DNA of 64,000 nt from JAWVYT01 sp046483065 (lineage in GTDB: Bacteria > Gemmatimonadota > Gemmatimonadetes > Longimicrobiales > RSA9): positions 1 to 64,000 of the forward strand of contig JAWODW010000089.1 in NCBI GenBank assembly GCA_046483065.1, read 5' to 3'. This document shows positions 44,889 through 53,429 of the stretch, piece after piece; positions within the stretch are counted from its first letter, which is position 1, and each line of letters opens with the position of its first letter. The translations under genes and the position numbers were made by a program. The notes under the pieces were generated by a model that had not been told where the DNA came from, did no database searches, and saw only the letters and a program-made list of their open reading frames with translations.

Positions 44889-45324
44889 GCGACGCAGCCG
44901 GCCGGAATCTGCGGCGCGTTCCCAGGCGTCGCAGCGGTTCCCTCCTTCGGATTCACGCGAAGACGCAAGGGGGAGCCGCACGACGCCAAGGCGAGCTCCG
45001 GCTCGCACTTCAGACTCCAAGCGTCAGCCAGACGTCTTCGCCTTATCCCTCGACGTCGAGGCGAAGTACGAAGCGGAGGGCGAGGTACAGGTCGAAGGAG
45101 ACGAACAGGAAGAGGGCAACCTCCTGGGTGCGAAGTCCGCATCCTTTCTGGCGAACCGGGAACGAATAGGGAGGAAGGGCGCCTCTCACCGGGTCCGTCG
45201 CGGTTCGTCGCGAGCTCTCTGGTTCCGCGGCAGGATCCTGCGCTTCCGCGTTTAACAGAGGTTCCAACGCCGGGCCGTCCACGAAGGGGGGGAGACGCGC
45301 CGCGGACCACCCCCTCGGCGTCGC
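44889..45324. other. Gene-free spacer after acylphosphatase with inverted repeats
   Basis: No credible gene is seen. It holds the right copy of the 28-bp inverted repeat, a perfect palindrome CCTCGACGTCGAGG (45048-45061) nested in an 8-bp stem CTTCGCCT/AGGCGAAG (45036-45043 and 45059-45066), and CGCGAAGACGC-type short repeats near 44950. Confidence 0.6.
45064..45091 (-). repeat. Right copy of 28-bp inverted repeat
   Basis: Exact reverse complement of 42459-42486, 2.6 kb away. It adjoins the palindromic stem at 45036-45066. Confidence 0.8.
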
Positions 45325-47100
45325 CTATCCGCCTTTCTTCTTGCGGCCTTTGCCGCCCTTGCCACCCTTGCCCTTGCCGTCTCCGCCGTCCTCGTCTTCC
45401 TTCTTGGCCGCGATCTTGGCCTTCGCCCGCTTCCGCTCGCCGATGATCTGGATCTGCTGTGGCAGTGACGCGATGTTCGAGGCGGCGTAGTAGAGGTTCA
45501 GACCCGAGGCGAAGTTCAGGAAGATCACCATCATCATGATGGGCATGAACCACATGAGCATCTTCTGCTGCGGGTTGTCTGAGCCCGTGGCCCGCACGTT
45601 CATGAACTGGAGCGCGAAGAGCGACAGCCCCAGGACCACCGGCAGGATATAGAGCGGATCCGGCCGCGACAGGTCCGGCAGCCAGAGGAACTCCACGCCC
45701 CGGAACTCGATGGTGTTCTGGAAGACGAAGAAGAGGGTGATCAGCACCGGCCACGGGATCAGCATGGGCAGGCACCCGCCCAGCGGGTTGAATCCCTCCT
45801 CCTTGTACAGCCGCATCATCTCCTTCTGCAGCTGCTCCGGGTGCTCCTTGTACTTCTCCTGGATCTCCTTGATCCTCGGCTGCAGCTCCATGGTCTTCAG
45901 CTGAGACCGCTGCGCCTTCGCGTTCAGCGGCCACAGCAGCCCGCGCATGGCGAAGCCGAAGAGGATCAACACCCACCCGTACCCGAAACCGAGCACGTTG
46001 TGGAGCGCCGTCAGCAGCCACGTGATGATCTCCGCCAGCGGACGGATGATCGGTCGGAAGATCCGCCAGCCGTAGGGGTTCACCTCCTGGAGCCCTTCCT
46101 GGACGGCCGCCAGCCGCTCGAACTCCTGCGGCCCGAAGAAAAGCCGTATGTTGAAGGCCCCGCTGGCATCCAGCGGGAGCGTGGCCAGAATCTGCTCGGC
46201 GCCGGCGGGGCCACCGGTGGCCAGGACGCCGCCGAAGGCACCGTTCTCCGGCTGGATGGCGGCGGCGACGAAGTACTTGTTCTTGAGGGCGACCCAGTTC
46301 AGCGGCCCTTCCTCGACGCGGTCTTCCTCGAGGTCATCGATCTGACGGTTCTCGATCCCCTCCTGGCGGGAGTTGACCACGTATGCCAGGGCCCGGAGGT
46401 CCTCGGCGGAGTCGGCCTCGTTGACGGCCAGGCGCGGCCCCAGGTCGACGAGGAGGATCGCGTCGTCGCCCACGCCCTGGACGCGACCGTCCAGCGGGAT
46501 CTCGTATCGGTCGGGGCGGATCTCGTAGGCCAGCTCGATCGCTGCGCCGTTGACGGAGGCAGTGAAGCGGACGGTGGTGGTGTCCGAGACCCGGAGGGTG
46601 TCATCGACCGGCACCGACGACTGGAACCGGAACCGGGTGAGGGGCAGGTCCTGGTCGCCGGCCCGGACGCCGAACTGGAGGAGGCTCCCGACGGTCTCGT
46701 CCACGAGCTGCACCGGCCCGTCCCGGGTGAAGGACTCGAAGTTCAGGAGCTCGACGGAGACCAGGCTGCCGCCGCGAGTGGAGAAGCCGTAGCGGGCCAC
46801 GCCGTTCTCGACCCACAGCGTGTCGGCAGGTGCGGCTGAGTCCTGGTCCGCCACCGGCCCGGCCGGCACGGGTGCAGGTTCAGGCTCGGTGGTCGGCGCG
46901 GTGTCCCGTCCGATGATCCCGGCCGCGGGCTCCTCCACGGTGGTCCGCACGGTGTCGATCACCGTGTCGACGCGCGTGGTCGTGTCCACGGTGTCGGCGG
47001 CCGGCCCCTCCTGGGGCACGGTGGGCGGGAACATGAGGTTCACGGCTATGACGACTGCGATCGACAGCACGATCGCGATTAAGAATCTGGCGCCTTCCAT
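45325..47100 (-). CDS. yidC: Membrane protein insertase YidC
   Basis: The 591-residue protein has the Gram-negative layout: an N-terminal membrane helix (residues ~5-24), an acidic Pro/Thr linker, a large periplasmic beta-sandwich (about 95-340) and the conserved C-terminal insertase core of five helices (about 350-560; QLKTMELQPRIKEIQEKYK, GGCLPMLIPWPVL). A Lys/Gly tail (GKGKGGKGGKGRKKKGG) could bind ribosomes, as in YidC forms with basic tails. It inserts membrane proteins with or without SecYEG. Its start abuts the yidD stop. Confidence 0.95.
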   Translation of the reverse strand: MEGARFLIAIVLSIAVVIAVNLMFPPTVPQEGPAADTVDTTTRVDTVIDTVRTTVEEPAAGIIGRDTAPTTEPEPAPVPAGPVADQDSAAPADTLWVENGVARYGFSTRGGSLVSVELLNFESFTRDGPVQLVDETVGSLLQFGVRAGDQDLPLTRFRFQSSVPVDDTLRVSDTTTVRFTASVNGAAIELAYEIRPDRYEIPLDGRVQGVGDDAILLVDLGPRLAVNEADSAEDLRALAYVVNSRQEGIENRQIDDLEEDRVEEGPLNWVALKNKYFVAAAIQPENGAFGGVLATGGPAGAEQILATLPLDASGAFNIRLFFGPQEFERLAAVQEGLQEVNPYGWRIFRPIIRPLAEIITWLLTALHNVLGFGYGWVLILFGFAMRGLLWPLNAKAQRSQLKTMELQPRIKEIQEKYKEHPEQLQKEMMRLYKEEGFNPLGGCLPMLIPWPVLITLFFVFQNTIEFRGVEFLWLPDLSRPDPLYILPVVLGLSLFALQFMNVRATGSDNPQQKMLMWFMPIMMMVIFLNFASGLNLYYAASNIASLPQQIQIIGERKRAKAKIAAKKEDEDGGDGKGKGGKGGKGRKKKGG

Positions 47101-47357
47101 TAGCCGCTCACTGGAGGTTGCTCGAGTTCGTCACGACGCGGGCTCGTCCCGGGCACCGGATCGTATCCGCTGCCGCCGAACGGGTGGCACCGGAGCACCC
47201 GCCGCAGGGCGAGCCATCCGCCTCGACCGGCGCCGTGCTCGTGTACGGCTTCCTCCGCATAGGCGGAGCAGGTGGGGGTGAACCGGCAGGAGGGTGGCGT
47301 CATCGGTGAGAGCCACCGGCGGTAAAACCGGACGATGCTCAGGAAGATGCGGGCCAT
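47100..47357 (-). CDS. yidD: Membrane protein insertion efficiency factor YidD
   Basis: The 85-residue protein carries the YidD signature YRRWLSPMTPPSCRFTPTCS, then YAEEAV and LRCHPFGGSGYDPVP. It is a small amphipathic, membrane-associated protein that aids YidC-dependent insertion. It overlaps the end of rnpA by 19 bases, shares one base with the yidC start and so sits in the classic rpmH-rnpA-yidD-yidC order. Confidence 0.95.
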   Translation of the reverse strand: MARIFLSIVRFYRRWLSPMTPPSCRFTPTCSAYAEEAVHEHGAGRGGWLALRRVLRCHPFGGSGYDPVPGTSPRRDELEQPPVSG

Positions 47358-47722
47358 TGCCCCTCCGTCCAGTCCATCAGCTCTGCCGCCAGCCGTGCGT
47401 ACGAGACGTCGTACGCCTCACGCCGGGCCCGGACCATGAGGTCGACCCCGGCGTCCGCGGCGTCCAGCCGCGGGAGCACCTCGCGTCGCAGCACTTCCTT
47501 GAGCCGTCGTTTCACCCGATTCCTCCGAACGGCGGTATTGCCGTACCGGGGCACTACGAGTCCCACGCGGGAAAACGAAGCGGGGGAATCGGAGAACAGA
47601 ACGTCCAGGTGTGGCGTTCGGCTCCGTTTCCCCCGTGCAAAGAGCGCCCGGATCTCGGCTCCGCGCGTGATCCGCCGACGGCGCGGGTACCCACGGCCGC
47701 GCGCCGCGCGCGCGCCCGCCAT
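47339..47722 (-). CDS. rnpA: Ribonuclease P protein component
   Basis: The 127-residue protein has the RNase P protein core: a basic ITRGAEIRALFARGKR start, VGLVVPRYGNTAVRRNRVKRRLKE with the RNR motif, and VDLMVRARREAYDVSYARL. It binds the RNase P RNA for tRNA 5' maturation. ATG at 47722 is the first that avoids overlap with rpmH. It starts 11 bases past the rpmH stop and overlaps yidD by 19 bases. Confidence 0.93.
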   Translation of the reverse strand: MAGARAARGRGYPRRRRITRGAEIRALFARGKRSRTPHLDVLFSDSPASFSRVGLVVPRYGNTAVRRNRVKRRLKEVLRREVLPRLDAADAGVDLMVRARREAYDVSYARLAAELMDWTEGQWPASS

Positions 47723-47733
47723 CCGAGGCCCGG

Positions 47734-47886
47734 CTACTTCGAGCCGACGCGGACGGCGAGACGCTTGCGCCCCTTCTGCCGGCGCCGGTTCAGCGTTTTC
47801 CGCCCGCCTCGCGTCTTCATCCGCTTGCGGAACCCGTGCTTGTTCTTCCGCTTCCGGTTCCGCGGATTGTACGTGGGCTTGCCCAT
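47734..47886 (-). CDS. rpmH: Ribosomal protein bL34
   Basis: The 50-residue, very basic protein matches bL34 throughout (TYNPRNRKRKNKHGFRKRM, TRGGRKTLNRRRQKGRKRL), with a few residues past the usual end. It is the first gene of the minus-strand rpmH-rnpA-yidD-yidC operon, divergent from dnaA across 193 bases. Confidence 0.97.
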   Translation of the reverse strand: MGKPTYNPRNRKRKNKHGFRKRMKTRGGRKTLNRRRQKGRKRLAVRVGSK

Positions 47887-47929
47887 GGTGTCCTTCGTTC
47901 GTCGTCGTGATTCGCAAAGATTTGAATGG

Positions 47930-47938
47930 TAATCCACA
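47930..47938 (+). promoter_or_regulatory. DnaA box upstream of dnaA
   Basis: TAATCCACA differs from the TTATCCACA consensus at one base and lies in the A+T-richer rpmH-dnaA spacer, where it could mediate dnaA autoregulation. Confidence 0.5.
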
Positions 47939-48079
47939 GCCGGACCATGGTCAACCCCGGTGGCGCCGTATTTCCCGTAGTTCCGGGACTTTCGGCCGTT
48001 TGTTGACGCATCGGTGAGCGGCCCGTTAGCTTGCTCGTTCGGCCATGGATCCTGCCCTGGTTTCCCTCTGATTGACACG

Positions 48080-49435
48080 ATGGAGCTCACCGCTTCCGAG
48101 GCGTGGTCCCGGATACTCGAGACCGCCCGGGAAAAGCTGCCGGAACCGACATACCGGATCTGGCTTGCAGAGACGGAGCCGCTGGCTCTGTCGCAGGACC
48201 TCCTCGCCGTGGGAGCAGGCAGCGAGTTCGCCGCCGAGTGGATCGAGGACAAGTACGGTCGCATGCTGGCGGATGTGGCCGCTGAGGTCCTCGGACGCCG
48301 GTTGACCATCTCGTTCCAGCATCACACGGATGTGGAGGAGCGGTCGGCATCCACCCTACCGATGCCCGCCCCGGCGAGCGCTGAGTCCCCCGGGGCCGCC
48401 CCACCGGCGGGGACGGTGGGAGCGCCGTTGAACGAGCGCTATGTCTTCGACCGGTTCGTGGTGGGCGGCAACAACCAGCTCTCTGCGGCTGCCGCCCGGG
48501 CCGTGGCCGATCAGCCCGCGCGCATGTACAACCCTCTCTTCATCTACGGCGGCGTGGGGCTGGGCAAGACGCATCTGATGCACGCCATCGGCCAGGCGCT
48601 GCTGGAGCGGGAGCCCAACAAGCGGGTGGCGTACGTATCGAGCGAGTGGTTCACCAACGACCTCATCGCGTCGATCCAGGAGGGGCGGATGTCCGAGTTC
48701 CGCCGCCGCTACCGGGAGATCGACCTGTTGCTCATCGACGATGTCCATTTCCTGGGCGAGAAGGAGCGGACGCAGGAGGAGTTCTTCCACACCTTCAACG
48801 CACTCTACGAGGCGCAGCGGCAGATCGTGGTGACCAGCGACCGGCCGCCGAAGGAGATCCCGGGGCTCGAGGAGCGCCTGGTCTCGCGCTTCGAGTGGGG
48901 GCTGGTCACCGATATCCGGAGCCCGGACCTCGAGACGCGTGTGGCGATCCTCAGGAAGAAGGCCGAGGAGGGCGACATCGTCATCGACGATGAGGTCCTG
49001 GAGTACATCGCCCGGAACTGCCGGTCGAACGTCCGCGAGCTGGAGGGCGCCGTCATCAAGCTGTTGGCGTACTCCTCGTTGACGCAGCGTGACATCACCT
49101 CCGAGCTGGCCCGGGAGGCGCTGGGGGGTGTGCTGACGCCGGACGCGGAGCGGACCCCGGAAGCGATCCGGGAACGCGTCGCCCACGAGTACGGCGTCAC
49201 GGTGGACGCCCTCACGTCGCGACGGCGGACCAAGGAAGTGACAGTGCCGCGCCAGGTGGCCATGTTCCTGATCCGTGAGCTCCTGGACCTGCCGCTCACC
49301 ACCATCGGCCACTACTTCGGCGGTCGCGACCACTCCACGGTCATCCACTCGGTGAACAAGGTGGAGGACGAGATGGCCGATGATGAAGCCTTCCGGAACC
49401 GTCTGGAAACGCTCCGGGCGGAGCTCGGCGGATGA
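48080..49435 (+). CDS. dnaA: Chromosomal replication initiator DnaA
   Basis: The 451-residue protein has domain I (about 1-85; AWSRILETAREKLPEPTYRIWL), a short Pro/Ala linker (86-115), the AAA+ domain with GGVGLGKT at 157-164 and LLLIDD at 216-221, and domain IV with the DNA-binding signature GGRDHSTVIHS at 414-424. It binds DnaA boxes and melts the origin. The ATG at 48080 fits homologues; an earlier start would add an unrelated 22 residues. It is divergent from rpmH and is followed by a likely oriC and dnaN. Confidence 0.97.
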   Translation: MELTASEAWSRILETAREKLPEPTYRIWLAETEPLALSQDLLAVGAGSEFAAEWIEDKYGRMLADVAAEVLGRRLTISFQHHTDVEERSASTLPMPAPASAESPGAAPPAGTVGAPLNERYVFDRFVVGGNNQLSAAAARAVADQPARMYNPLFIYGGVGLGKTHLMHAIGQALLEREPNKRVAYVSSEWFTNDLIASIQEGRMSEFRRRYREIDLLLIDDVHFLGEKERTQEEFFHTFNALYEAQRQIVVTSDRPPKEIPGLEERLVSRFEWGLVTDIRSPDLETRVAILRKKAEEGDIVIDDEVLEYIARNCRSNVRELEGAVIKLLAYSSLTQRDITSELAREALGGVLTPDAERTPEAIRERVAHEYGVTVDALTSRRRTKEVTVPRQVAMFLIRELLDLPLTTIGHYFGGRDHSTVIHSVNKVEDEMADDEAFRNRLETLRAELGG

Positions 49436-49733
49436 CGGTCGCGGGACGTGCACGGAGCGGTGGAAGCATTGTGGGAACCGGGCAAGTTATCCACATTGGC
49501 CAACGAGTTGTGGGAACCGTGGAGCACCGCAGCACTCTCTCCACGGTGTGTCCACAGTGACGCGGAAACCGCTAACGTACTGGTATCGAGGGATTTAGCA
49601 GGCACCGTGAGGCCGGTTCTCCACGGATCCACAGTGCCTACTATTACGACGGATGTACTATATAGGGGAGTAATAACTTCTTTGGCGTGTGGAAATCCGC
49701 CAAACCCGGACCAGGATCGAACGTGAGGCGCGA
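49436..49733. other. oriC: Probable oriC between dnaA and dnaN
   Basis: The spacer has a perfect TTATCCACA (49487-49495). ATTTCCACA lies on the minus strand (49688-49696), and weaker boxes ending TCCACA lie at 49548-49556 and 49625-49633. A direct repeat TTGTGGGAACCG occurs at 49469-49480 and 49508-49519. An A+T-rich stretch at 49638-49685 could be the unwinding element. Location, boxes and A+T tract together fit an origin; DNA-unwinding trinucleotides were not tested. Confidence 0.75.
49656..49664 (+). promoter_or_regulatory. Possible dnaN -10 region
   Basis: TACTATATA in the A+T-rich tract gives a -10-like element about 70 bases before dnaN. The -35 is weak and the same bases could be the origin unwinding element. 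Confidence 0.35.
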
Positions 49734-50846
49734 ATGAAATTCACGATCACGCGGGACAATCTACAGCAGGGTCTGGCCGCCGTAGGGGCGAGCATCCCGA
49801 CCCGGACCACGCTGCCCGTGCTCTCGAACATCCTGATCGAGGCAGGGGATGACGACGTCCAGATGAGCGGTACGGATCTGGACATCGCCGTGACGCTGCG
49901 GGTTCCCGCAGAGGTCGAGGAGCCGGGAGCGATCACGGTCCCGGCGAAGAAGCTCCAGGAGCTAGCGCGGGAGCTGCCGGAGGCGCCGGCAAAGATCACG
50001 ACCACCGGCGAGCGGTTCGAGCTGGTCTGTGGCAAGGCGACGTTCCGGCTGAACGGCATGCCGAGGGACGAGTTCCCGAACTTCCCGGACGTGGATTTCG
50101 AGGCCAGCTGGCCGATCTCGAGCGAGCTGTTCAACGAGATGATCGAGCGGACCTCGTTTGCCGTCTCTACGGAGGAGAGCCGTCCGATTCTGAACGGCGT
50201 CCTCTGGCAGCTGGCGGATCACGAGATGCGGATGGTGGCCACCAACGGGCACCGGCTGGCGAAGCTGACCATCCCGTCGGACGTGGAGGGTGCGCCTCAT
50301 ACGGAACTCATCGTTCCGCCGAAGGCCCTGGCGCAGGTCCAGCGCCTGTTCGGTGAGGGTGAAGAGATCGACGTTGCCCGGAGCGAGAACCACCTGGGCT
50401 TCCGCCGCGATGGGACCCGGGTCTACACCCGGCTTATCGAGGGACCGTATCCCAACTACGAGCAGGTGATCCCGAAGGATAACGACAAGATCGCGTTGGC
50501 CGACAAAGAAACACTGACGCGTGCGCTGCGGCGCATGGCGGTGGTAGCCAGCGAGCAGACGCACCGGGTTCGGATGGCGTTCAACGGCACGTCGCTCCGA
50601 CTGTCGGTGGAGACGCCCGACTTGGGCGACGCCCATGAGGAGATGGAGGTCTCCTTCGATGGCGAGCCACTCGAGATCGGGTTCAACGCCAACTATCTCC
50701 TCGAGGTGCTCCGTTTCATGCCGACGGACGAGGTGAAGCTCTCGTTCAAGGCGCCGGAGCGGGCCGCGACCATCCAGCCCGGGGACCAGGAGGCGGAGGA
50801 GGGCGAGTACTTGTGCCTGATCATGCCGCTGCGGCTCCTCGAGTAG
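49734..50846 (+). CDS. dnaN: DNA polymerase III beta subunit (sliding clamp)
   Basis: The 370-residue protein has the three-domain clamp sequence: MKFTITRDNLQQGLAAV, LPVLSNILIEA, TSFAVSTEESRPILNGV, the NGHRLAK segment and a C-terminal YLCLIMPLRL end. It encircles DNA as a dimer and tethers polymerase III. The ATG at 49734 is the conserved start. recF does not follow, unlike the usual dnaA-dnaN-recF order. Confidence 0.96.
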   Translation: MKFTITRDNLQQGLAAVGASIPTRTTLPVLSNILIEAGDDDVQMSGTDLDIAVTLRVPAEVEEPGAITVPAKKLQELARELPEAPAKITTTGERFELVCGKATFRLNGMPRDEFPNFPDVDFEASWPISSELFNEMIERTSFAVSTEESRPILNGVLWQLADHEMRMVATNGHRLAKLTIPSDVEGAPHTELIVPPKALAQVQRLFGEGEEIDVARSENHLGFRRDGTRVYTRLIEGPYPNYEQVIPKDNDKIALADKETLTRALRRMAVVASEQTHRVRMAFNGTSLRLSVETPDLGDAHEEMEVSFDGEPLEIGFNANYLLEVLRFMPTDEVKLSFKAPERAATIQPGDQEAEEGEYLCLIMPLRLLE

Positions 50847-50854
50847 TGCCGCTC

Positions 50855-52120
50855 ATGGGACCCGGGCCCATCGGGCCCCGGGGTGTGGTGCGCGCGTTCG
50901 GGGGCCGGGTCGTCGCCATCGTCCTGGCCCTCTCCCTTTCCGGGTGTGGCGAGCCGCCGGTCCTGGAGGTGGGGCCGGTGGGGTATGGCGCCGAAGAGAT
51001 CAGTGGACTCAGCGCGTCGCAGCGCACCCTCCTTACGCATCTGACGGCCTTCGGCCTGGCCGTAGCCGACGGCCGGGTCGAGGAGCTCCTGGCCCCCCGG
51101 ATCCAGGGCGACCTCCAGTCGATCGTGCTGCAGCAGGTGGCCATGGAGGTCGCCGTGACCGACGCCGGTACGGACGAGGGAGAGTTGCGCGCAGCTTACG
51201 CCAGGGACCCGCAGCAGGAGCTGAAGGTTCGCCACCTGGTGGTGATGTCGGAGCGGTGGCGTCCGGAGGAACACCGGGACTCGGCCCGTGCCCGTGCGGC
51301 GGAAGCGCTGGAGCGGGCCCGTGCCGGCGAGGCCTTCGAGGCGGTGGTGGCGGAGTACTCGGACGAGCCCCGGGCCGCCGAGCGGGGCGGGCTGCTGGAG
51401 TCCGGCCGTGAGGGCAGCTGGGTCCCGGAGTTCTGGGAAGCCGCGTCGTCGCTGGATGAGGGCGAGATCAGCGATGTGGTGGAGACCGAGTTCGGGTTCC
51501 ACGTAATCCGCCTGGAGGAGCGCCGACCCGTGCCGTTCGAAGAGGCCCGACCCGATGTGCTGGAGCGGTTCGTGGACCTGCCCCAGGCCCTGGGCCGGGC
51601 CTCCGAATGGGTCGCCGCGATCCAGGCCCGGATGCGGGTGGACACCGCCGCCCTCACCGACTGGCAGGCAGGCGACGCGGTGGAGAGACCCTTCGTCCGC
51701 TGGCCCGACTCCCTGGCGGTCCCGGACTACGGGGCGGCCGAGCTCGAGGAGTACGTCCGCACGTTCCGCTCTGAGTCGCTGCATGAAGTCCGGCAGATGA
51801 CGGCCGAGGAGCTGGCGGAGTTCGTAACGGGCACGACCCGGACGCACATCCTCCTGGCCCGCGCCGACCGGGAAGGCGTCGAGGTCTCCGAGTCTCAGAG
51901 AGCGGCCGTGACGGAGCGGTGGCACGAGCGTGTGGCGCGGTGGGCGGCGGCACTGGGGTTCCGGGAGGGGATGTCGCGGAAGGCGGTCAAGGCCGGGGCG
52001 CTGGAGGCATTGGGCGCGCCCGCCCAGAGCGCGGCCCAGGCCCGGGCGGAGCTACCGCGTCTGTCCGACCGGCTGGAAGAGCTGTACCCGATCCGCTACC
52101 AGGGCGACCCGGGCGCCTGA
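50855..52120 (+). CDS. PpiC-type peptidyl-prolyl isomerase lipoprotein
   Basis: The 421-residue protein has a lipoprotein signal ending LSLSGC (Cys31). A parvulin/PpiC domain covers about residues 122-220 (VRHLVVM, FEAVVAEYSDEPRAAERGG, VVETEFGFHVIRLEER). The remaining C-terminal 200 residues are helical and look like the chaperone part of SurA/PrsA-type folding factors. It probably assists outer-membrane or secreted protein folding. An in-frame GTG at 50846 overlapping the dnaN stop is an alternative start. Confidence 0.82.
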   Translation: MGPGPIGPRGVVRAFGGRVVAIVLALSLSGCGEPPVLEVGPVGYGAEEISGLSASQRTLLTHLTAFGLAVADGRVEELLAPRIQGDLQSIVLQQVAMEVAVTDAGTDEGELRAAYARDPQQELKVRHLVVMSERWRPEEHRDSARARAAEALERARAGEAFEAVVAEYSDEPRAAERGGLLESGREGSWVPEFWEAASSLDEGEISDVVETEFGFHVIRLEERRPVPFEEARPDVLERFVDLPQALGRASEWVAAIQARMRVDTAALTDWQAGDAVERPFVRWPDSLAVPDYGAAELEEYVRTFRSESLHEVRQMTAEELAEFVTGTTRTHILLARADREGVEVSESQRAAVTERWHERVARWAAALGFREGMSRKAVKAGALEALGAPAQSAAQARAELPRLSDRLEELYPIRYQGDPGA

Positions 52121-52142
52121 CGAGCCTGACGAGCCTGACGAC
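52116..52142 (+). repeat. Three tandem copies of a 9-bp unit at a stop codon
   Basis: CCTGACGAG is repeated at 52116 and 52125, with CCTGACGAC at 52134. The first unit contains the TGA stop of the PpiC gene. Confidence 0.6.
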
Positions 52143-52175
52143 CGGTCCGACGCGGTCCCGGCGTGGCGGGGGCCA

Positions 52176-52730
52176 TCAGTCACTGAGCAGGTCCGACGCG
52201 GTGAAGAGGGCCACCAGCGGGTAGCCGGCTCGCTCCAGCCGCTCCCGGCCCGACTCCTCCCGATCCACCACCGTGAGGACGCCCACCACGCGGCCGCCGC
52301 TCTCCTCCACCACCTGGATCGCCCGGAGCGCGCTGTCCCCGGTGGTGACCACGTCCTCCACCACCACCACATCCGCCTCCCGGTGGAACCCGCCCTCGAT
52401 GCGCCGGCCGGTACCGTGGGACTTGGCTTCCTTGCGGACGGTGAAGGCGTCGAGCTCACGGCCTTCCCGCACCGCGGCGTGGGCCAGGGCATAGGAGACG
52501 GGGTCGGCACCCAGCGTCAGACCCCCGACGCTGGCCGGGCTCCAGCCGGCGGCATCCAGGGCGTCCAGCCCGACCCGCCCGATCAGGAGCTGACCCAGCC
52601 CCGACATTGTGGTGACCCGGGCGTCGACATAGAAGGTGGAGCGGCCGCCACCGGAAAGTACGAAATCACCCTTCTTCACCGAGCGGGCTCGAAGGAGCTC
52701 ACGGAGACGTTCGCGGTCGGTCTGTGTCAC
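52176..52730 (-). CDS. pyrE: Orotate phosphoribosyltransferase
   Basis: The 184-residue protein shows the type I PRTase fold: FVLSGGGRSTFYVDAR, the PRPP loop VVVVEDVVTTGDSALRAI and VRKEAKSHGTGRRIEG for orotate and PRPP binding. It makes orotidine 5'-phosphate in pyrimidine synthesis. It is slightly shorter than the Escherichia coli enzyme and is not next to other pyr genes. It converges on the PpiC gene. Confidence 0.92.
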   Translation of the reverse strand: MTQTDRERLRELLRARSVKKGDFVLSGGGRSTFYVDARVTTMSGLGQLLIGRVGLDALDAAGWSPASVGGLTLGADPVSYALAHAAVREGRELDAFTVRKEAKSHGTGRRIEGGFHREADVVVVEDVVTTGDSALRAIQVVEESGGRVVGVLTVVDREESGRERLERAGYPLVALFTASDLLSD

Positions 52731-52751
52731 GGGGCTTCTCGGGGTTCAGGT

Positions 52752-53237
52752 TCAACCTGGGGCTGCGTCAACGTCCTCACAGGCAACGGGCGAGCCGTCG
52801 GGATCGAGGACCCGGACGGAGAAAGGGCGCTCGGGGAGCCGGTCCTCAGCCACGCTCATACGCACCGACCCCGTCCCATCGGGCCCGGCGGTGACCCGAC
52901 CCAGCGGCAGGCTCACCCGCCCGCCTCCACCGCACTCGCCCTCATGGACATGAACGGGGTAGCGTCGGTCCGGTACCAGTCCGGCGAGCGTGACACGGAG
53001 CGACACACCCGAGGGCCGATCCTCAAGCAGTACCTCGGCGGCTACCGCGGCCGTAGAGCCGGCGGTGGTCGCAGCGGATCCGGACGCGTCTTCCGCATCG
53101 CCGCCGGCCCCTCCCCGCGCCGCCGTATCGCTGCCGCCGTCGGGCTGATCGCCGCCACAGCCGGTGGCCAGGAGCGCTGCCAGGGCGAGGGCGAAGGGTG
53201 CAGTGCGAACGTACAAGAACCGCCTCCTCGTGGTCAT
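52752..53237 (-). CDS. Small lipoprotein with Cu/Zn-SOD-like or CHRD-like domain
   Basis: The 161-residue protein has a lipoprotein signal (LLATGC, Cys27), a low-complexity Gly/Ala/Asp linker to about residue 65 and a beta-rich domain. That domain contains LVPDRRYPVHVHEGECGGGG and a C-terminal cysteine, reminiscent of the HxH/HxGxC region of Cu/Zn superoxide dismutase-like folds. Most catalytic metal ligands are missing, so enzymatic activity is unlikely. Function unknown. It precedes pyrE by 21 bases on the same strand. Confidence 0.6.
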   Translation of the reverse strand: MTTRRRFLYVRTAPFALALAALLATGCGGDQPDGGSDTAARGGAGGDAEDASGSAATTAGSTAAVAAEVLLEDRPSGVSLRVTLAGLVPDRRYPVHVHEGECGGGGRVSLPLGRVTAGPDGTGSVRMSVAEDRLPERPFSVRVLDPDGSPVACEDVDAAPG

Positions 53238-53429
53238 GGGGAACGGGGTGGAAGGTGTGCCACCGACGGAGCTACGGCAAGAACCGTGATCCGGCGAGCG
53301 GGTGCGCGTTATCGCTCACGGGGCGATCCCCGACAGGCATTTCCTCCAACTCCCGACAGAGACCGGCCCGTGCTCCGGTTATCATGACAGGACCGGGGAA
53401 GTCCCGCCGGTGTGTTTCAGGAGGTGGCT

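Noticed and set aside
45048..45061. Third parS site or operator
   Set aside because: CCTCGACGTCGAGG is palindromic but unlike parS and sits in a larger hairpin beside dispersed repeat DNA.
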